Assembly (NCBI GenBank): GCA_903813345.2
Contig: CAIIXF020000001.1
Location: forward strand, 4,834,001-4,898,000
Origin: Owenia fusiformis
Lineage: Eukaryota > Annelida > Polychaeta > Sabellida > Oweniidae
Length of the DNA: 64,000 nt
Direction: 5' to 3'
The notes under the pieces are model-generated. The model saw nothing but the letters and a program-made list of their open reading frames with translations, had not been told where the DNA came from and did not search any database. This document shows, piece after piece, positions 19,142-31,551 of the stretch. Position numbers and translations under genes: made by a program. Positions within the stretch are counted from its first letter, which is position 1, and the number at the start of each line of letters is the position of its first letter.

Positions 19142-20303
19142 AATACAAATCATCATTATTTTAATAAATATATATTTAAAACAAAAACTTGAATGTTATT
19201 GTTAAATGTTATTGTTAAATTATAAAAGTAGAACCTGAATTATCATGGAGACTTTGTGGTTCTCCTTTCTCTCTAAATTTCATCTTCTTGCAACTTGGGG
19301 TGTCTTTGTTTAATACAAGACTCATTACCCTGAACCTCAGGCTTCAATTAAGTTCATTCTTGAAATGATATCCACCTTTCTCCTATACATTTTGATATGG
19401 ATGCAACTCTATAAAATGTTTGACGAAATCTCTGGTGGCTTGAAGTTGGAATGGAAACATTAGAAACCTGGCCCTAGAATGAAACAGTATATATACAGTA
19501 ATTATTAGAAGTACTTAACTTGGTCTTTCGAGTACGTTTATTTGAAGAACCTCAATATTTTATGTAATAGTAATGAGCTTTCCTCGTGATCGAAGCGGGT
19601 ACTCGTGATATCTGCTCCTGTTTTCAGCGGGACCTCCTCATGTTTTCAGCGGGGCTTCCTCATAATTTCAGCGGGGCCACTGGCACACCTTCAATGATGT
19701 ATTTCACCCCCCACAGTGGATGTTTTTGAAAACAAACTTATCAATACATACAATGTTGGTCCAATATTCATAATGAGGTATGTATATCGTAGTTCGTGTC
19801 TCTATTTTAACCATAAAAGTAATATGTTAACAGTAAATTATGCAAACGTGCATATTGACGCCCGTTTCTTCCATGTCAGTAAAAATAGTTATCTTTCATC
19901 TCATTGTTTGTGAAGATATACCTGTTCTGAAAGTATACCTAAAGTATCAAAGAACAGTAATGCGTATTCTTACCTTTTTGGTCCATATTTCCAGATGAAT
20001 TAAATAAAAAGGACTTTGCTCGTGATTTCAGCGGGAACTTGCTCGCGACCTCTCAATTATAACGGGGCTTTGGATACAACCCGTGCTATGGGACATTCCA
20101 AATCAATTTTGACAACTGGGCACAACCCGAGACAACATCTTCACATAACAAAATTTGATGCATCGAACTATCAACAATTTGTAAGGCATCACCCATCCAT
20201 AATGCTTTTTTCAATAAGTGACAATAATTACAGAAATAATTTTCTGGGTCTATTCTTATTGTGTTCAATGTTTATGTAACTGTGATAAAAATAAAAAATA
20301 AAA

Positions 20304-20310
20304 TTTAAAA
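20304..20310 (-). terminator. RN7SL: Pol III terminator of 7SL
   Basis: The minus strand reads a T4 run at 20307-20310 followed by AAATTTT immediately after the 7SL 3' end, the standard RNA polymerase III stop signal. Confidence 0.8.
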
Positions 20311-20605
20311 GAATTGAGTCCAACTGTGTTGGACGGGCTGCAAGCCGTCGCCTATTCACAGGCGCGATCCCACTACTGCTCGACACGGGGACTTTTGTCT
20401 GCTGCGTTTCCGCCCTGGACCTGTACGTCCCTCCTTAGACAACCTGGGCACCCTAGGCTCCCCAGGGGTGACCATATTGATGCCGAGCTTAGTGCGGACG
20501 CCCGATCGACATAGAGCACCGACAAACAGGACTCCCGCCCTCAAACCGTTCCACAACCCCAGCCTCCAAGTAACTGGATTACAGGAGCACGCCACAACTC
20601 CCAGC
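20308..20605 (-). ncRNA. RN7SL: 7SL RNA (signal recognition particle RNA)
   Basis: Full-length SRP RNA, the scaffold of the signal recognition particle that pauses translation and targets secretory ribosomes to the ER. The 5' end aligns base for base in length with vertebrate 7SL (GCTGGGAGTTGTGGCGTGCT, then CCTGTAATCC, the SRP9/14-binding Alu-domain motif). The S domain shows GTCCGCACTAAGCTCGGCAT and CAATATGGT (helix 6), GGAAACGCAGCAG and AGCAGTAGTGGGATCGCGCC (the conserved helix 8 internal loop), then TGTGAATAG. The gene ends just before a TTTT Pol III terminator. Length of about 298 nt equals the vertebrate RNA (about 300). Upstream promoter motifs support a functional copy rather than a retro-pseudogene. 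Protein-like ORFs here on both strands are shadows. Confidence 0.97.
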
Positions 20606-20673
20606 TGATGGCGTTAGTGAATTTAGCCTATACGACCACTGGCCAATCACATGCATGCAAATGTCGTGACGTT
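20606..20673 (-). promoter_or_regulatory. RN7SL: 7SL Pol III upstream promoter (octamer, CRE, TATA-like)
   Basis: Read on the minus strand, the flank contains the octamer ATTTGCAT (20655-20662), a CRE-type AACGTCA (20667-20673), ATTGG at 20643-20647 and a TATA-like GTATAG about 25 bases before the start. Human 7SL genes also need an upstream ATF/CRE site; the octamer is typical of type 3 Pol III promoters. Confidence 0.65.
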
Positions 20674-23600
20674 GCAGCATATTGATTATTTTCGATGGAT
20701 ACCATTGCCATCTATAAAACGATGTAGAATGTTTCGGCTCATAATACAAAAAATTTACTTTTTCATTTGGAAGGTTATACGAGTGGTGTTGATGTAATTT
20801 GATGTGGATTAAGTTGCAAATGCAATGGAATTAATGTGAAACTTTTGAAAGCATGATGAATCAAAAGTTACTTCTTCTTTTTTTCAAATCTTGATGCTAG
20901 GAATAAATCACAAGAGGGAAATCACAGTGATAATTAATAATATATTAACACAAAATGATCGGCCCTTTAATTTAAATTTAATACAACTTTGCCATCTTTA
21001 TTCTAAAATAAAAAAGAACTGAGAGTTGGAGATACAAAGTGCAACACACTATTTCTAAAAAGTATCTACACTAAGTTGACAATTCTGATAAGAATATATT
21101 ACAACAGTATACTTTTGGTTGTGGCAACCTATCTAATTATTTAGGTTGAGTAGATGAAAATAATCATTTTAATATATGACTTTAAGTTAAAATAGAACTA
21201 CTCAGGCTCAAAATCCAAATGGTAATATATTTGCTCTTGACATTTTGAGACTTGAGAAAGTAAATCTCTTGTTAAGTTGGAGTTGTATGATCACCATGAT
21301 TTACAATCAATAACTTTAATTTATTACAAGCGTAGGCCTTTTAATGTTGAATAAACTGCCCTTTAATCTAAATGTTTACAATGCAATCGTGATAAATCAT
21401 TACTTTTTAACTGCTGCAGTGAATGGCGTGCCATATGATCTTGGGGGATAACGTTTATTCTCAATAAGAGTTGTTTACTATTTGAAACTATAACCATGGC
21501 TTGACACATCCTTTGACAACCAAGAAATTAAAGTATGAGCTTTGGTAATTACACATATTGAGTGCCATCTTTTGAGGGACAAGATAATATAATTTCGATA
21601 TCTCGATTCCATCACTTGATCTCATCAGGAGTTCTACCATCTGACCCAATAAACTTTTCATATTTTCTGAAAACTTAGATCATATGATCCATCCCTCATT
21701 GGCCAATTAGTTAAAATAGAGAATGTAATAAAAACAACAATTTATAGTTATTTGAGGCTATTTATTCCTGGTAAATATGATTGTAATAATAATAGAATAT
21801 GCAAAGTAAAATATGACTATATACAATTTATATAGCAATAACAATGTGTTTGTAACAATATTTAAAACACAACCTAAATAGACATTAATGTCTTATGATT
21901 GCAACCAAAGCAAGCAGTTATTATTAACAATGTTAATTTAACAGGGTTACAGGAGTGAATGAAAGTATTTCACTTCATCTCCAGTGATAAACACACAACA
22001 AAATGGAACAAATAGCACATTAAAAAACAATTTAGAAAGCAGACAAAGGTGTACGCTAAATCAATTTTCTAATATAACACACTGTACTTTCTCATCAGGA
22101 AAAACTTGTGCAAAGTAACAGACTACAGGCTATAATGACAATATTCAGCTTGTCTTAATTAGCACCTATCAGTTTACCTCTAGGAAAGGTTTACTCTCAG
22201 AGAGATAGTATTGAGTACTGTACGAAATACAGAAGTGGCTTGGTCAATGGTCACTGGTCAGTCTTACTATTAGAAACTAACAGTATATTATAGAAGCTCC
22301 CAGGAACACAGGGATGATAAATTAAATATTTTAATATGGATTAACCTTATGTTGTTACTGTTGCATAGATGAATCATTTTCACAAATCAATTCACATTTT
22401 AAAATCAAAAACTCAAACTATATTACATTAAAACAGAGACATAAAATGTCTCTGATTAAAACTATAGCTTTGTTAAAATTATCAATATGTTCATCGATTT
22501 TTCGAGACTTACTCACTAATTAACAATAATCCGGTATACTCTTCATTAATTTATAATCAATATGTGGATTTTCATAATTCATTGTAATCAATGAAAGGGT
22601 GAATACAGCAGTTGTATGTGTAGGCCCATCTCACTCATTACCATATGTTTGCTAGTCTAAGCTTTTATTAAAAACCTTCAATACATAATTGAGGTCACTG
22701 TATTTATATTATCTAACTGTGGTTTTTCTAAGCATGGACTTAATGCATGTCAAAAATGTATTTATGGTCTAGTACAACAAAATGTGATTAATATATAATA
22801 AAAATAATATATTATCTGTGAGAAATTTATGACCTAGGAGTGACTCTGACCCAAAATGTCTCAAATAAGTAAAGTTATAACCTGATAACAGGAGTAAACA
22901 ACCTAAAACACTGGGTTATACAGATAAAACACATACTTTGAGATATTGTACAATTAAGTGACTATTTTAGAATTTTAAGGATGGAATCCAAATGTCAACA
23001 AGTGTGGAGCAAAAAAGTTAATTTTTTGATGGCTCAACTTACGCATATAACAAAAGTTTTAGCCTTAATGATAATTTACTTTCCTACGGCCAAAAATCAA
23101 TATTTTACTAATACAATTATCATTTACCATCTCTACAACAGAAATAAATAAATCCCGGTCTTCTACAATTGTTGACATTTAGGCACCATCCCATACAGAT
23201 TACATACAGATATATCTGTTATGGTAGACTTTAATCTACAAAAAGTAGTTCTGTGTCTGTGTGATTCTACGTTTTTACAATGCAATACTGTTGTTAAAAA
23301 GATTGTCGAAATACAACAATGTTAACGTTTTGCTTTGAAAAATAATTTAATACTTCAAATGTTGAAATGCAAATCTAATTCTACTTTAAATAAAACTATG
23401 CAACTGATAAATGCTAAAGAGTGCATATTTTGATTTCCGATGGCAAGAAATTAAATTCTAAATACTTCGTTGTAATGCAACTATCGTCTAAAAACTTAGA
23501 ACACTGTTAAACTATTAAAATGCTGTATCTTTAAACATTTTATCCCAAATGGCTATAGATTGCAATTAGGAATCTAAACACTATATAACTTTTCAATTGT

Positions 23601-25844
23601 ACTGATTTGTACATGAATTCATCATTTTACATACAACACTGAAGTAAAAAACTAATGTTTTAATAATTAGCAACAACAAGATTAATGCAGCAGCTGAACT
23701 TGTCAGTCTTGTACACAGCCCCAAAAAAACTGGCAACAAGTGAACAGCCAATGTTAATGAAGAGTTTGCCTCAAGTTGAGTTTTTCGGAGCTGTGCATGA
23801 GACTGGTAAAAGTGTTTGGTTGAACATTTTTGACAATGTGAATGGCACCAATGATTTGGCAAAAATGAGATTACAAATTGAGATATACATGATTACACAT
23901 ACATAAGTATGAACTTATAGAAATGTGGCACTGAACACTTCAAAATAAAAGTGGGTAATAAATAATTGTTTAACATATTTTTGAGATGCTTGGGTTTGAA
24001 TTGTAACGGCACCCTATGGAACCCAACAATAAAGTGATACTCTGGTCATTATTAAAGTGACACTCGAGTCACTATTAAAGTGACACTATCTGGTCAAATC
24101 AATTCTCTCGCATATTGAATAGATTCTGTTTGCATAGCATTTGAATACAACTTCATGTATCAATGGCATGTCTATTTACTTGATTCCACACTATTTTAAA
24201 TTGTTTCCTGTGCCCAATGATAATTCATGCATGGGAAGGTTACTTTAACATTGAGCCTGTAATATACATGTATGTTCATATTTCAGTTATTTTTGTTGAT
24301 CACTAGTGCCACATGTTGCCTGGCCACAGCTTGAGTTACATTACAATACAACAACTTTCATACCAACCGTTAATGAAATCTAGGGAATGAAACCCATACA
24401 GGAGATAACTTGTATGAATTAATTCTAATTGATCTCTAATTGAACCTTCTAAGAACAAAATTAGGCCTCTGTCAACAGGGCTTGGTGAACAGGTCCATTC
24501 CTGCAATACATAAATATGATTATAAATAAACTTATGTTTTATCCGACACATTAATTTACACTTGAATTTTAACGTGACTGTTCAAGATATAACAAATTCA
24601 CAATGTGACATTTTTATTTCTGGATTGGCAGTCCATACTGACTTGCCCATCCAGAAATATAAATAAGTCTACGTCATTCTTGAACATATTAGGTGAAATC
24701 AAAAAGTCAATTTGCCATGCTTGGTAAACACACAGCTGTGATATACTTAATCATTCAAAATGCAACAATGTATTAGAAAAATCTAGTTGCGATAACCATA
24801 AAAATATGATATTGGACCCATTAAAATAATTTCATGAACTTGAAATGAAAACTTGTAATATAACTTGCTAAATTGCAGCAAAAAGCAAAAATACAAACAA
24901 ATGCTTAAAATAAATCATCAATTAATATGGACTTTCATATCGAAAATTTGAAATTGTGTGAGCATATATACTAATATACTATGAAGTACATTCAACATGT
25001 ATATAATATAGTATATAACCTGAAGTATATAAATTATACATCTGTTGCTAGTTTTTGTAATTCACAGACTTTTGTCAGCACCTTGTTGAATGCCACCACA
25101 CATAGGCCCTACACGTAATCAATCTAAATACAACTTAATTAAATCACTATGTTAGCGTTAATTATAGAGTTCATCTATGTAGCGTATGCAAACAAGTTAG
25201 GCATGTCCTTGAATTAACATTAAAAAGTCAAATTAACTAAAGTAGCTCTCAATATCATTACATACTAGTATATACAATTGTGGCATTTATTGCATTAAAT
25301 TATTGCATTATATTGGCCCTCATTCTGCTCATGAAGGACGATCACCGAGAATAAACCTACACAATCCAGTAAATTATTACTGCTATGAGCTATTCAATAA
25401 CATTACAAAGTTGGTTGTCACTAAAATACATGTACGCCCAATCGTCATAAATCAACAGGGCGAGAGTCAAGAACAGATCATCTGATTTCATTTGTCTGTA
25501 AATAAGTTTGGGAGGACTGCAAATAACACTAAAAGAACACACCTTTATTATAAATCACATAGTGTCAATTGACTCCCAGATCATTTGATCCTCTTGTTGC
25601 ACATATTGGTAGCATTCCAAGACAAGAATCTTGTGAACACAACATGTTGAATAATTTATCAGGTATCCAATTCCCTTAGTTAATCATACTCACAGTCCGC
25701 ATCCTTCATAAATATTTCATTATAAGTTATACATGTATTGATAATGTGAAATTCATTATAATAATAGACTGTTCATTTTGCGAATGGTATATTCCTGTCC
25801 TGTCGTGTACTAGATATGGGTAGGCTGGCAGTCTTAAAATGACA
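20674..25844. other. Gene-poor AT-rich region, possibly including a long CLIC 3' UTR
   Basis: Over 5 kb with no ORF, splice structure or RNA gene that I can support and with few repeats. Because it lies directly 3' of the minus-strand CLIC gene, the part near 25.8 kb is probably 3' UTR. An extended UTR is possible but unproven. Confidence 0.45.
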
Positions 25845-26624
25845 TTAGTATCCATATTCACCGTTGATTGATTTTTTTATTGGTACATCAAATGATCGTC
25901 GCTCGGGTGTCTCAGTCGAATAATAGTTCTCCTTGTCCCGAGGGAGGTGTGGCATTTCCGGTTTAACAGTCCAATGGTGCACGATTTCCTGGTCTGAAGG
26001 GCAGGTTAACTTGAATGTCTCGCAAGAATAGGCATTGTTAAGGTAGCGCCAAAGAGCAGTGAACTCTGAAGGGATCTCAAAGTTCTTGAAAGCTTTAGCG
26101 ACAACTCGGATGTGTTGAAGCTTTGGAAGCATCTCGCAGTCTAGGTGTGTTAGGTAATCCCCACAGAGAAACGTTGTTCCCTGCTGGTCTAAGAAGTTGT
26201 TGATTTTACGCAATTCAGCAAGGAGCTGGGCCGATGAATGAGACACTTCTTTGGTGAAATATGAAAACTTTGAAAACACTTCCAGACAGATTTCGTTGGC
26301 TTTTTTATTATCAAATGCTAGGCTAGGACTTGGAAAGTTATCATCGATATACTGGACTATTTCATCGTTATCAGAAACGATCTCATTACCGTGAATCAAC
26401 ACAGGTAAACGACTAGATATCTTCTTGATAAAATCAGCTGGAGGTTTTGACATATTCACTGTAGTAACGGTAAACTTCTGGAGATCTCCACCTTGGCACT
26501 TTAACAGCAAAATCATATGCATTCTTTGACAAAACGGACACGCACCTCGACTTTTGCCATCTTTCCCAGCCTTAACCAACAGTTCCACATCATTGGGTGG
26601 AATTTCTCCCTTGCTTAGACTCAT
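25845..26624 (-). CDS. CLIC: Chloride intracellular channel (CLIC) family protein, intronless coding region
   Basis: CLIC proteins are GST-fold proteins that exist in soluble form, insert in membranes and have glutaredoxin-like activity. I start at ATG 26622-26624 (259 residues, the usual invertebrate CLIC length). The open frame upstream has only a TTG and then an in-frame TGA. The N-terminal thioredoxin domain has ELLVKAGKDGKSRGACPFCQR with C29-x-x-C32. RLPVLIHGNEIVSDNDEIVQ and FLCGDYLTHLDCEMLPKLQH follow. The GST-C domain then has VVAKAFKNFEIPSEFTALWR, YLNNAYSCETFKLTCPSDQE, and a variable tail. All of these are CLIC hallmarks. The whole coding sequence is uninterrupted, whereas CLIC genes are normally split. 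A possible acceptor (TATTTGCAG) at about 26731-26739 suggests at most a 5' UTR intron. Confidence 0.95.
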   Translation of the reverse strand: MSLSKGEIPPNDVELLVKAGKDGKSRGACPFCQRMHMILLLKCQGGDLQKFTVTTVNMSKPPADFIKKISSRLPVLIHGNEIVSDNDEIVQYIDDNFPSPSLAFDNKKANEICLEVFSKFSYFTKEVSHSSAQLLAELRKINNFLDQQGTTFLCGDYLTHLDCEMLPKLQHIRVVAKAFKNFEIPSEFTALWRYLNNAYSCETFKLTCPSDQEIVHHWTVKPEMPHLPRDKENYYSTETPERRSFDVPIKKSINGEYGY

Positions 26625-27759
26625 AGTGTTTTGGAAATATTCCCTCGATCGTTCCAATAAGTTGGTATAGCGGCAATGAACTTCAATTGAAGCTAATCAA
26701 GTAGCGTACTCATGTGTGTATCTCACCTGCAAATAGTAGAAAGTCTAGATTAGGTATGATAATCAAGGTGTCATTTAGTATTGACAGGTAAAATACAAAG
26801 TCTAGTCCACGCCCAGTACACTGGTCCTCAAACCAATAGCAGATTAACAGGTAGTTTATAGTCCAGCCTTGCCTCAAGTGTTCAGTCGATTGCTGTGAAA
26901 AATGTCAATGGACGGTTACTTTGTTTGCTTCTAACCATCTTTTAACATGTTAAAGCACCTATAAAAGTCATACCATTGACATTAACTACCTTGCATCTTA
27001 TGGGAGAGATGTATGATGAATACTGATTGGAAATATGAACCGCATGTTACTCATGTAACTAATACAGGACAGAAGTGATGTGTTGATTAAATCCAAACTA
27101 ACATTATGAGATCAGAAACACAAAACCAATCAATTCAATAGGACCATATGTTATGATCAAGTTGGAGTAAATAACCCTCTTTGCAAGAGCTTAACTTTAT
27201 GTAACTCTTTAAATTAGAGATGATTCAGTGATCTCCCCAGCATTAAAGTAAGTGGGGGCAGCACCCACTTGAAAATGAGAAGTCATGAAAAACAGGCAAA
27301 ATTTGACTGATTTTCGAATGATTTGTGAAAATGATAAAAAATCTGTGGTTCTTAAATGCAGAATATCCTCTGCACTGAAATACTTCAACAGTTAAAATGA
27401 ATGTCAGAAAATCAAATGATAATTCCTGCCTAGGTACATGTAGCTTAAATATTCATTCTCACATTTCAACTCCCAATCAATACAAAACCAATTGTAAGAT
27501 ACATTTGAGATCAGTTGTATAGACCTAGAATTGTCTGTAATAGTTAGAGGGTAGTGTCAGGCTAAATGATGGTGAAAGGGTAAATAGACAGACTGCTTTG
27601 AAGGCCAGCCTGAGTGAGTCAGAGTTCTAAATAAAACTAATTCCATCATTACAGGTTAAGAACAGACTTCATACAAATATATAAATACAAGAACACAAAC
27701 GTGTACAATATGTCCCCACCTATGGGTAATCCTGTCAAATGATTATCCTAAAAATGAGT
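26625..27759. other. CLIC 5' flank
   Basis: Contains the presumed CLIC 5' UTR and promoter, with no clear core element. A dispersed repeat ending lies at 27228-27300. Confidence 0.4.
27228..27300 (-). repeat. Dispersed repeat (GTGGGTGCTG ... GGGAGATCAC), partial copy
   Basis: On the minus strand it reads AAGTGGGTGCTGCCCCCACTT and then GGGGAGATCACTGA. The same ending closes the longer copies at 37885-38075 and 40285-40476. Confidence 0.6.
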
Positions 27760-28790
27760 AGACAAGACTTTACCGACACAATTTGAGGACGGAGAATCCA
27801 AAATGGCCATCTTAAAATTTACCAAGAATGACAAAAAATTAGTCAGTTCTAGATTTTCATACTAAGAACCACCCCTGAAAATTTGAAATTGATCCCTCAC
27901 ACAGTTAACCAGAAAACATGTAAACAAGACGTTACAGACAAGATTTGAGGACAGAAAATCCAAAATGGCTGCCTTGACATTTACCCAGAATGCCCAAAAA
28001 CTAATCAGTTCTAGATTTTCATAATAAGAATCATCCCTGAAAATTTGAAATTGATCTACCAAACGGTTCACCTAAAAACGCGTAGACAAGACTTTACGGG
28101 CAAGATTTTAAGACGGAAAATCCAAAATGGCTGCCTTGACATTTATCCAGAATGCCGTAAAAATTATCAGATCTAGATTTTCATACTGAGAATCATCCCT
28201 GAAAATTTGAAATTGATCTACCAAACGGTTCACCTGAAAATGCGTAGACAAGACTTTACAGACACGATTTTAGGACGGAAAATCCAAAATGGCTGCCTTG
28301 ACATTTACCCAGAATGCCCAAAAACTAATCAGATCTAGATTCTCATACTAAGAATCATCCCTGAAAATTTGAAATTGATCTACCAAACGGTTCACCTGAA
28401 AACGCGTAGACAAGACTTTACAGACAAGATTTTAGGACGGAAAATCCAAAATGGCTGCCTTGACATTTACCCAGAATGCCCAAAATCTAATCAGATCTAG
28501 ATTTTCATACTGAGAATCATCCCTGGAAATTTGAAATTGATCTACCAAACGGTTCACCTGAAAATGCGTAGACAAGACTTTACAGACAAGATTTTAGGAC
28601 GGAAAATCCAAAATGGCTGCCTTGACATTTACCCAGAATGCCCAAAAACTAATCAGATCTAGATTTTCATACTAAGAATCATCCCTGAAATTTTGAAATT
28701 GATCTACCAAACGGTTGACCTGAAAACGCGTAGACAAGACTTTACAGACAAGATTTTAGGACGGAAAAATCCAAAATGGCCGACAATAAA
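27760..28790. repeat. Tandem array, 162-bp unit, about 6.4 copies
   Basis: The marker CCAAAATGGC starts at 27798, 27960, 28122, 28284, 28446, 28608 and 28771, a period of 162 bp (one spacing is 163). The units are highly similar. Although 162 is a multiple of three, every frame has stops, so the array is not coding. Confidence 0.93.
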
Positions 28791-29360
28791 AAAGTGATTA
28801 TGAGTTTTTGCTGAAATCTTTTTACAAAATTATCACATATACCTACTGTTAACAATAACATAAGCTTTTACAACAAAGTACACCTGAAATTATTTATAAA
28901 GCTACTAAAAAGTTAAAGCATGAAAACTGAAAAACACCATTCAATATGATACCGTGCGCTAACTTTTCTTAAAACATTCAAAATGGCTGACATGACTGAG
29001 CTAACAGGTCCAAAACCTAATCAGATCTAGAATGAAGTGAGCTGAACAAGATGTTAAAGTTTTAAAAGCAACTGTGAAGCCGTTTTTCTTAAAGTTTGCA
29101 GACAAGGATTTTAGCATTTGACTTCAAAATGGCCGACAGGAAGTAGGTATCGAGTTAATTTTTTTTCATCCACATCTGCATGCACTCATAAATTATCCCT
29201 GAAAATTTGAAGGTGATATCTGCAGCGGTTTTGGAGAAAACTCCCGGACGTACGGACGGACAGACAGACGGACAGACAGACGGACGGACAGACGGACGGA
29301 CGGACAGACGGACGCGCCTAGGCCGACAATATGGCCCCACACTATGTGGTGGGGACATAA
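28791..29360. repeat. Degenerate continuation of array plus GGAC minisatellite
   Basis: Two diverged AAAATGGC-containing segments (28979, 29130) lead into a GGACGGACAGAC minisatellite at 29246-29314. A conserved tail with GCCCCACACTATGTGGTGGGG, a short palindrome, and GACATAA follows. The arrangement suggests the end of a repeat family whose last module is the minisatellite. Confidence 0.7.
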
Positions 29361-31551
29361 AAAGTGCAAAAGATTCAAATATGAAAATTAAAAGAAACAT
29401 GATATTATCATACAGAAATTTAATAAAACAAAGCACATTTTTTCAATAAGAATATAATTTATGAATGAAATTATATTTAAATTTTTGTAAATTATTCAAT
29501 CAGTTTTGACTCCTTTTCACCCTTTTTCTCAAAATCCCCCTTTATATTGTAGCGTTTAATCGAAACAAATAGAGATTTTTTAAACATGTCCTCAAATAAA
29601 AATGGAAATATACACAGCTTTTGCAGAGAACCTCCTATTAGATGTGTAGTACTTCCATTTGGTAACGATACCATATGGATCTTTTTTTTAGATATTATAT
29701 TTTGAACGGTGCAGGACACACAGATTGGCAAATCTCAATTTTGTCAGCCTCTAACTTTGATTCTAAATTAATGAACTTCTTTATGCTATCTTAATACATT
29801 ATTAACTTTGAAAATATTTTTTCTGGTCATTATTTTCTTGACAGTTAGTAAGTACTATTTTTACACAAGTTTACAATTTCAGCTTGGTGACAAGTTCAAA
29901 TCACATAGGGCTTCTTTGAGCCATCACTTGACATGAAGGCAAAAGTTGTTATGATCCATAAATAGTTGTGATCCTACTTGACCAGAATGTTTACTCTAAG
30001 TCTATATTACTTCAGAGATAAATCCTATATCCTACACTGTAATCCTTTAATTGGATTTTTGTCCCTTCATTTAATGAACCTATATAATATTGGGGTTGAT
30101 TTACATTTTCCCCAAAAATATTCTTTGGCTTAATATTGAATAAAGGACCCACGGTCCTGTGCTCACACAGTTTGGAACCTTCAGAGGAATGTATAACCTG
30201 ACTTTCAAACAAAAATATCGATTTGGATTTGTAGTCTCGAACTTTGAGAAACTTAGATAGCACAGTTGTGTGACCTAGTTTGATGACCTTTGACCTTGAA
30301 CATTTTACTTATTCAGAGCTCAGTAAGGGCTTTTGTGATTAAGCTGACCAAAATTTACATCCAAAAATCGATTTGAAAAATCAACTTTTTTTTACCTTTC
30401 GAAGGTCACTGAAGGTCAAGTAAAGGTCAAATCCTAAAACTAATGTCAGATTTGAATTCCTGGCAACTTGTAGATGATTTTCCCCAAAAATTGGTCAAAT
30501 TGAAGCAAGTTGAAAAATAACTTATTTTTACTGTTTTTTTTACGTCAAACATCTCAAAAACGGTAAAAAATTGATGCTGACATATATTGAGCAATATGTA
30601 GGGAATGCTTAAATCTAATAATGATGTAATTCATTGCAAGAAATGATCAAGTATAAGGCAAACTTTGAGAAACTTGTCAATCACAAAACCTGGCATTGAC
30701 TTTATAGATGAGAAAGTTTCCTGAAAACGACGAAGTCCTACTTTTTGTCAAATTTTATGGAGTAAACACCAAAAACTGTAATTCCAAGAGCTTTGAAATC
30801 TTCAGAGGACATAAGTTGCATATCCAGCAACTACTACAAATTATTTGAAAGCTCTACTTCAACAAAGTCTCTAGTATTTACAGAAAATTTGACTTTTTGA
30901 CGTCAAAATCAGCAATTTCTCGGAAACCGGGCGAACTTGGGAAATGGCGATGAAAAAATAGGCATTATGGATATGCATAAAATGAATGTGGATATGACTC
31001 AATCCGAATAGCAGTTTTAATGTGTGCGCCCAATGTTGACGGATGGACCAACGGACGGACGGGTGGATGGACGGACCAACGGACAGACGCCTGGTCGATC
31101 CCATAGGCTCACTGTGTGAGTCAATAAAGAACTAATATGGGGTTTGGGTAGGATAATGGAAATGGTACCATATTGGTACCAAAAGTGGTACCAATGATTT
31201 TTGTCAAAAAGTTCTACATTCTAGATAATGATATTAGTTTATACTAATAATTAAGATGTCTGATTTTCATATATTTATACAATAAACATGTCTGTAATAA
31301 TGTGAATTTCTTATTGACTGCTATATGGCTATTACTTTTGCTTGATTTTTTCTATGGCTTAGAGGGTCCTATCAAAAAGTTTTGCACTTAAGTCTACATG
31401 TTCTCAATTTCATTGATAACCCAACCGTCAAAATTTCATGGTTCTTCAGCACCAGACCGGGATGTTATTGCGGGGATTCCCTTCTAAAAGAGTTAAACAG
31501 ACGCCAATAGCCCCAAAAACAGAAAATCGCCAAATTAAAGACAAATTCAGT
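29361..31551. other. Repeat-derived, no gene; second GGAC minisatellite
   Basis: No supportable gene. A second minisatellite (GGACGGACGGGTGGATGGAC) lies at 31039-31090 and is followed by CCCATAGGCTCACTGTGTGAG. This ends what looks like a unit of about 1 kb starting near 30.1 kb. Confidence 0.5.

Larger units (their letters stand above)
17297..20092. mobile_element. 2.8-kb foldback element with CCCGCTGAAA modules
   Basis: Outer arms 17297-17375 and about 20010-20092 are reverse complements: CTATGCACGGG, AAAGCCCCG, TCGCGAGCAA and CCCGCTGAAATC all recur in inverse order. Inner arms at about 17705-17820 and 19600-19690 carry CCCCGCTGAAAACATGAGGAG modules, again in inverse order. No transposase frame is seen. 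It resembles a foldback or composite of several insertions. Confidence 0.7.

Noticed and set aside
18602-19148. Several 73-123 codon ORFs on both strands
   Set aside because: They arise from the degenerate palindromic array and encode the same repetitive peptide in both directions.
20314-20595. ORFs of 66 and 79 codons on either strand
   Set aside because: They overlap the 7SL RNA gene, whose structure and motifs explain the sequence.
26625-26657. TTG at 26655-26657 as the CLIC start
   Set aside because: The first ATG at 26622-26624 gives the normal family length; a non-ATG start is unnecessary.
27760-28790. Coding tandem repeat (162 bp is 54 codons)
   Set aside because: All six frames contain stops within each unit.
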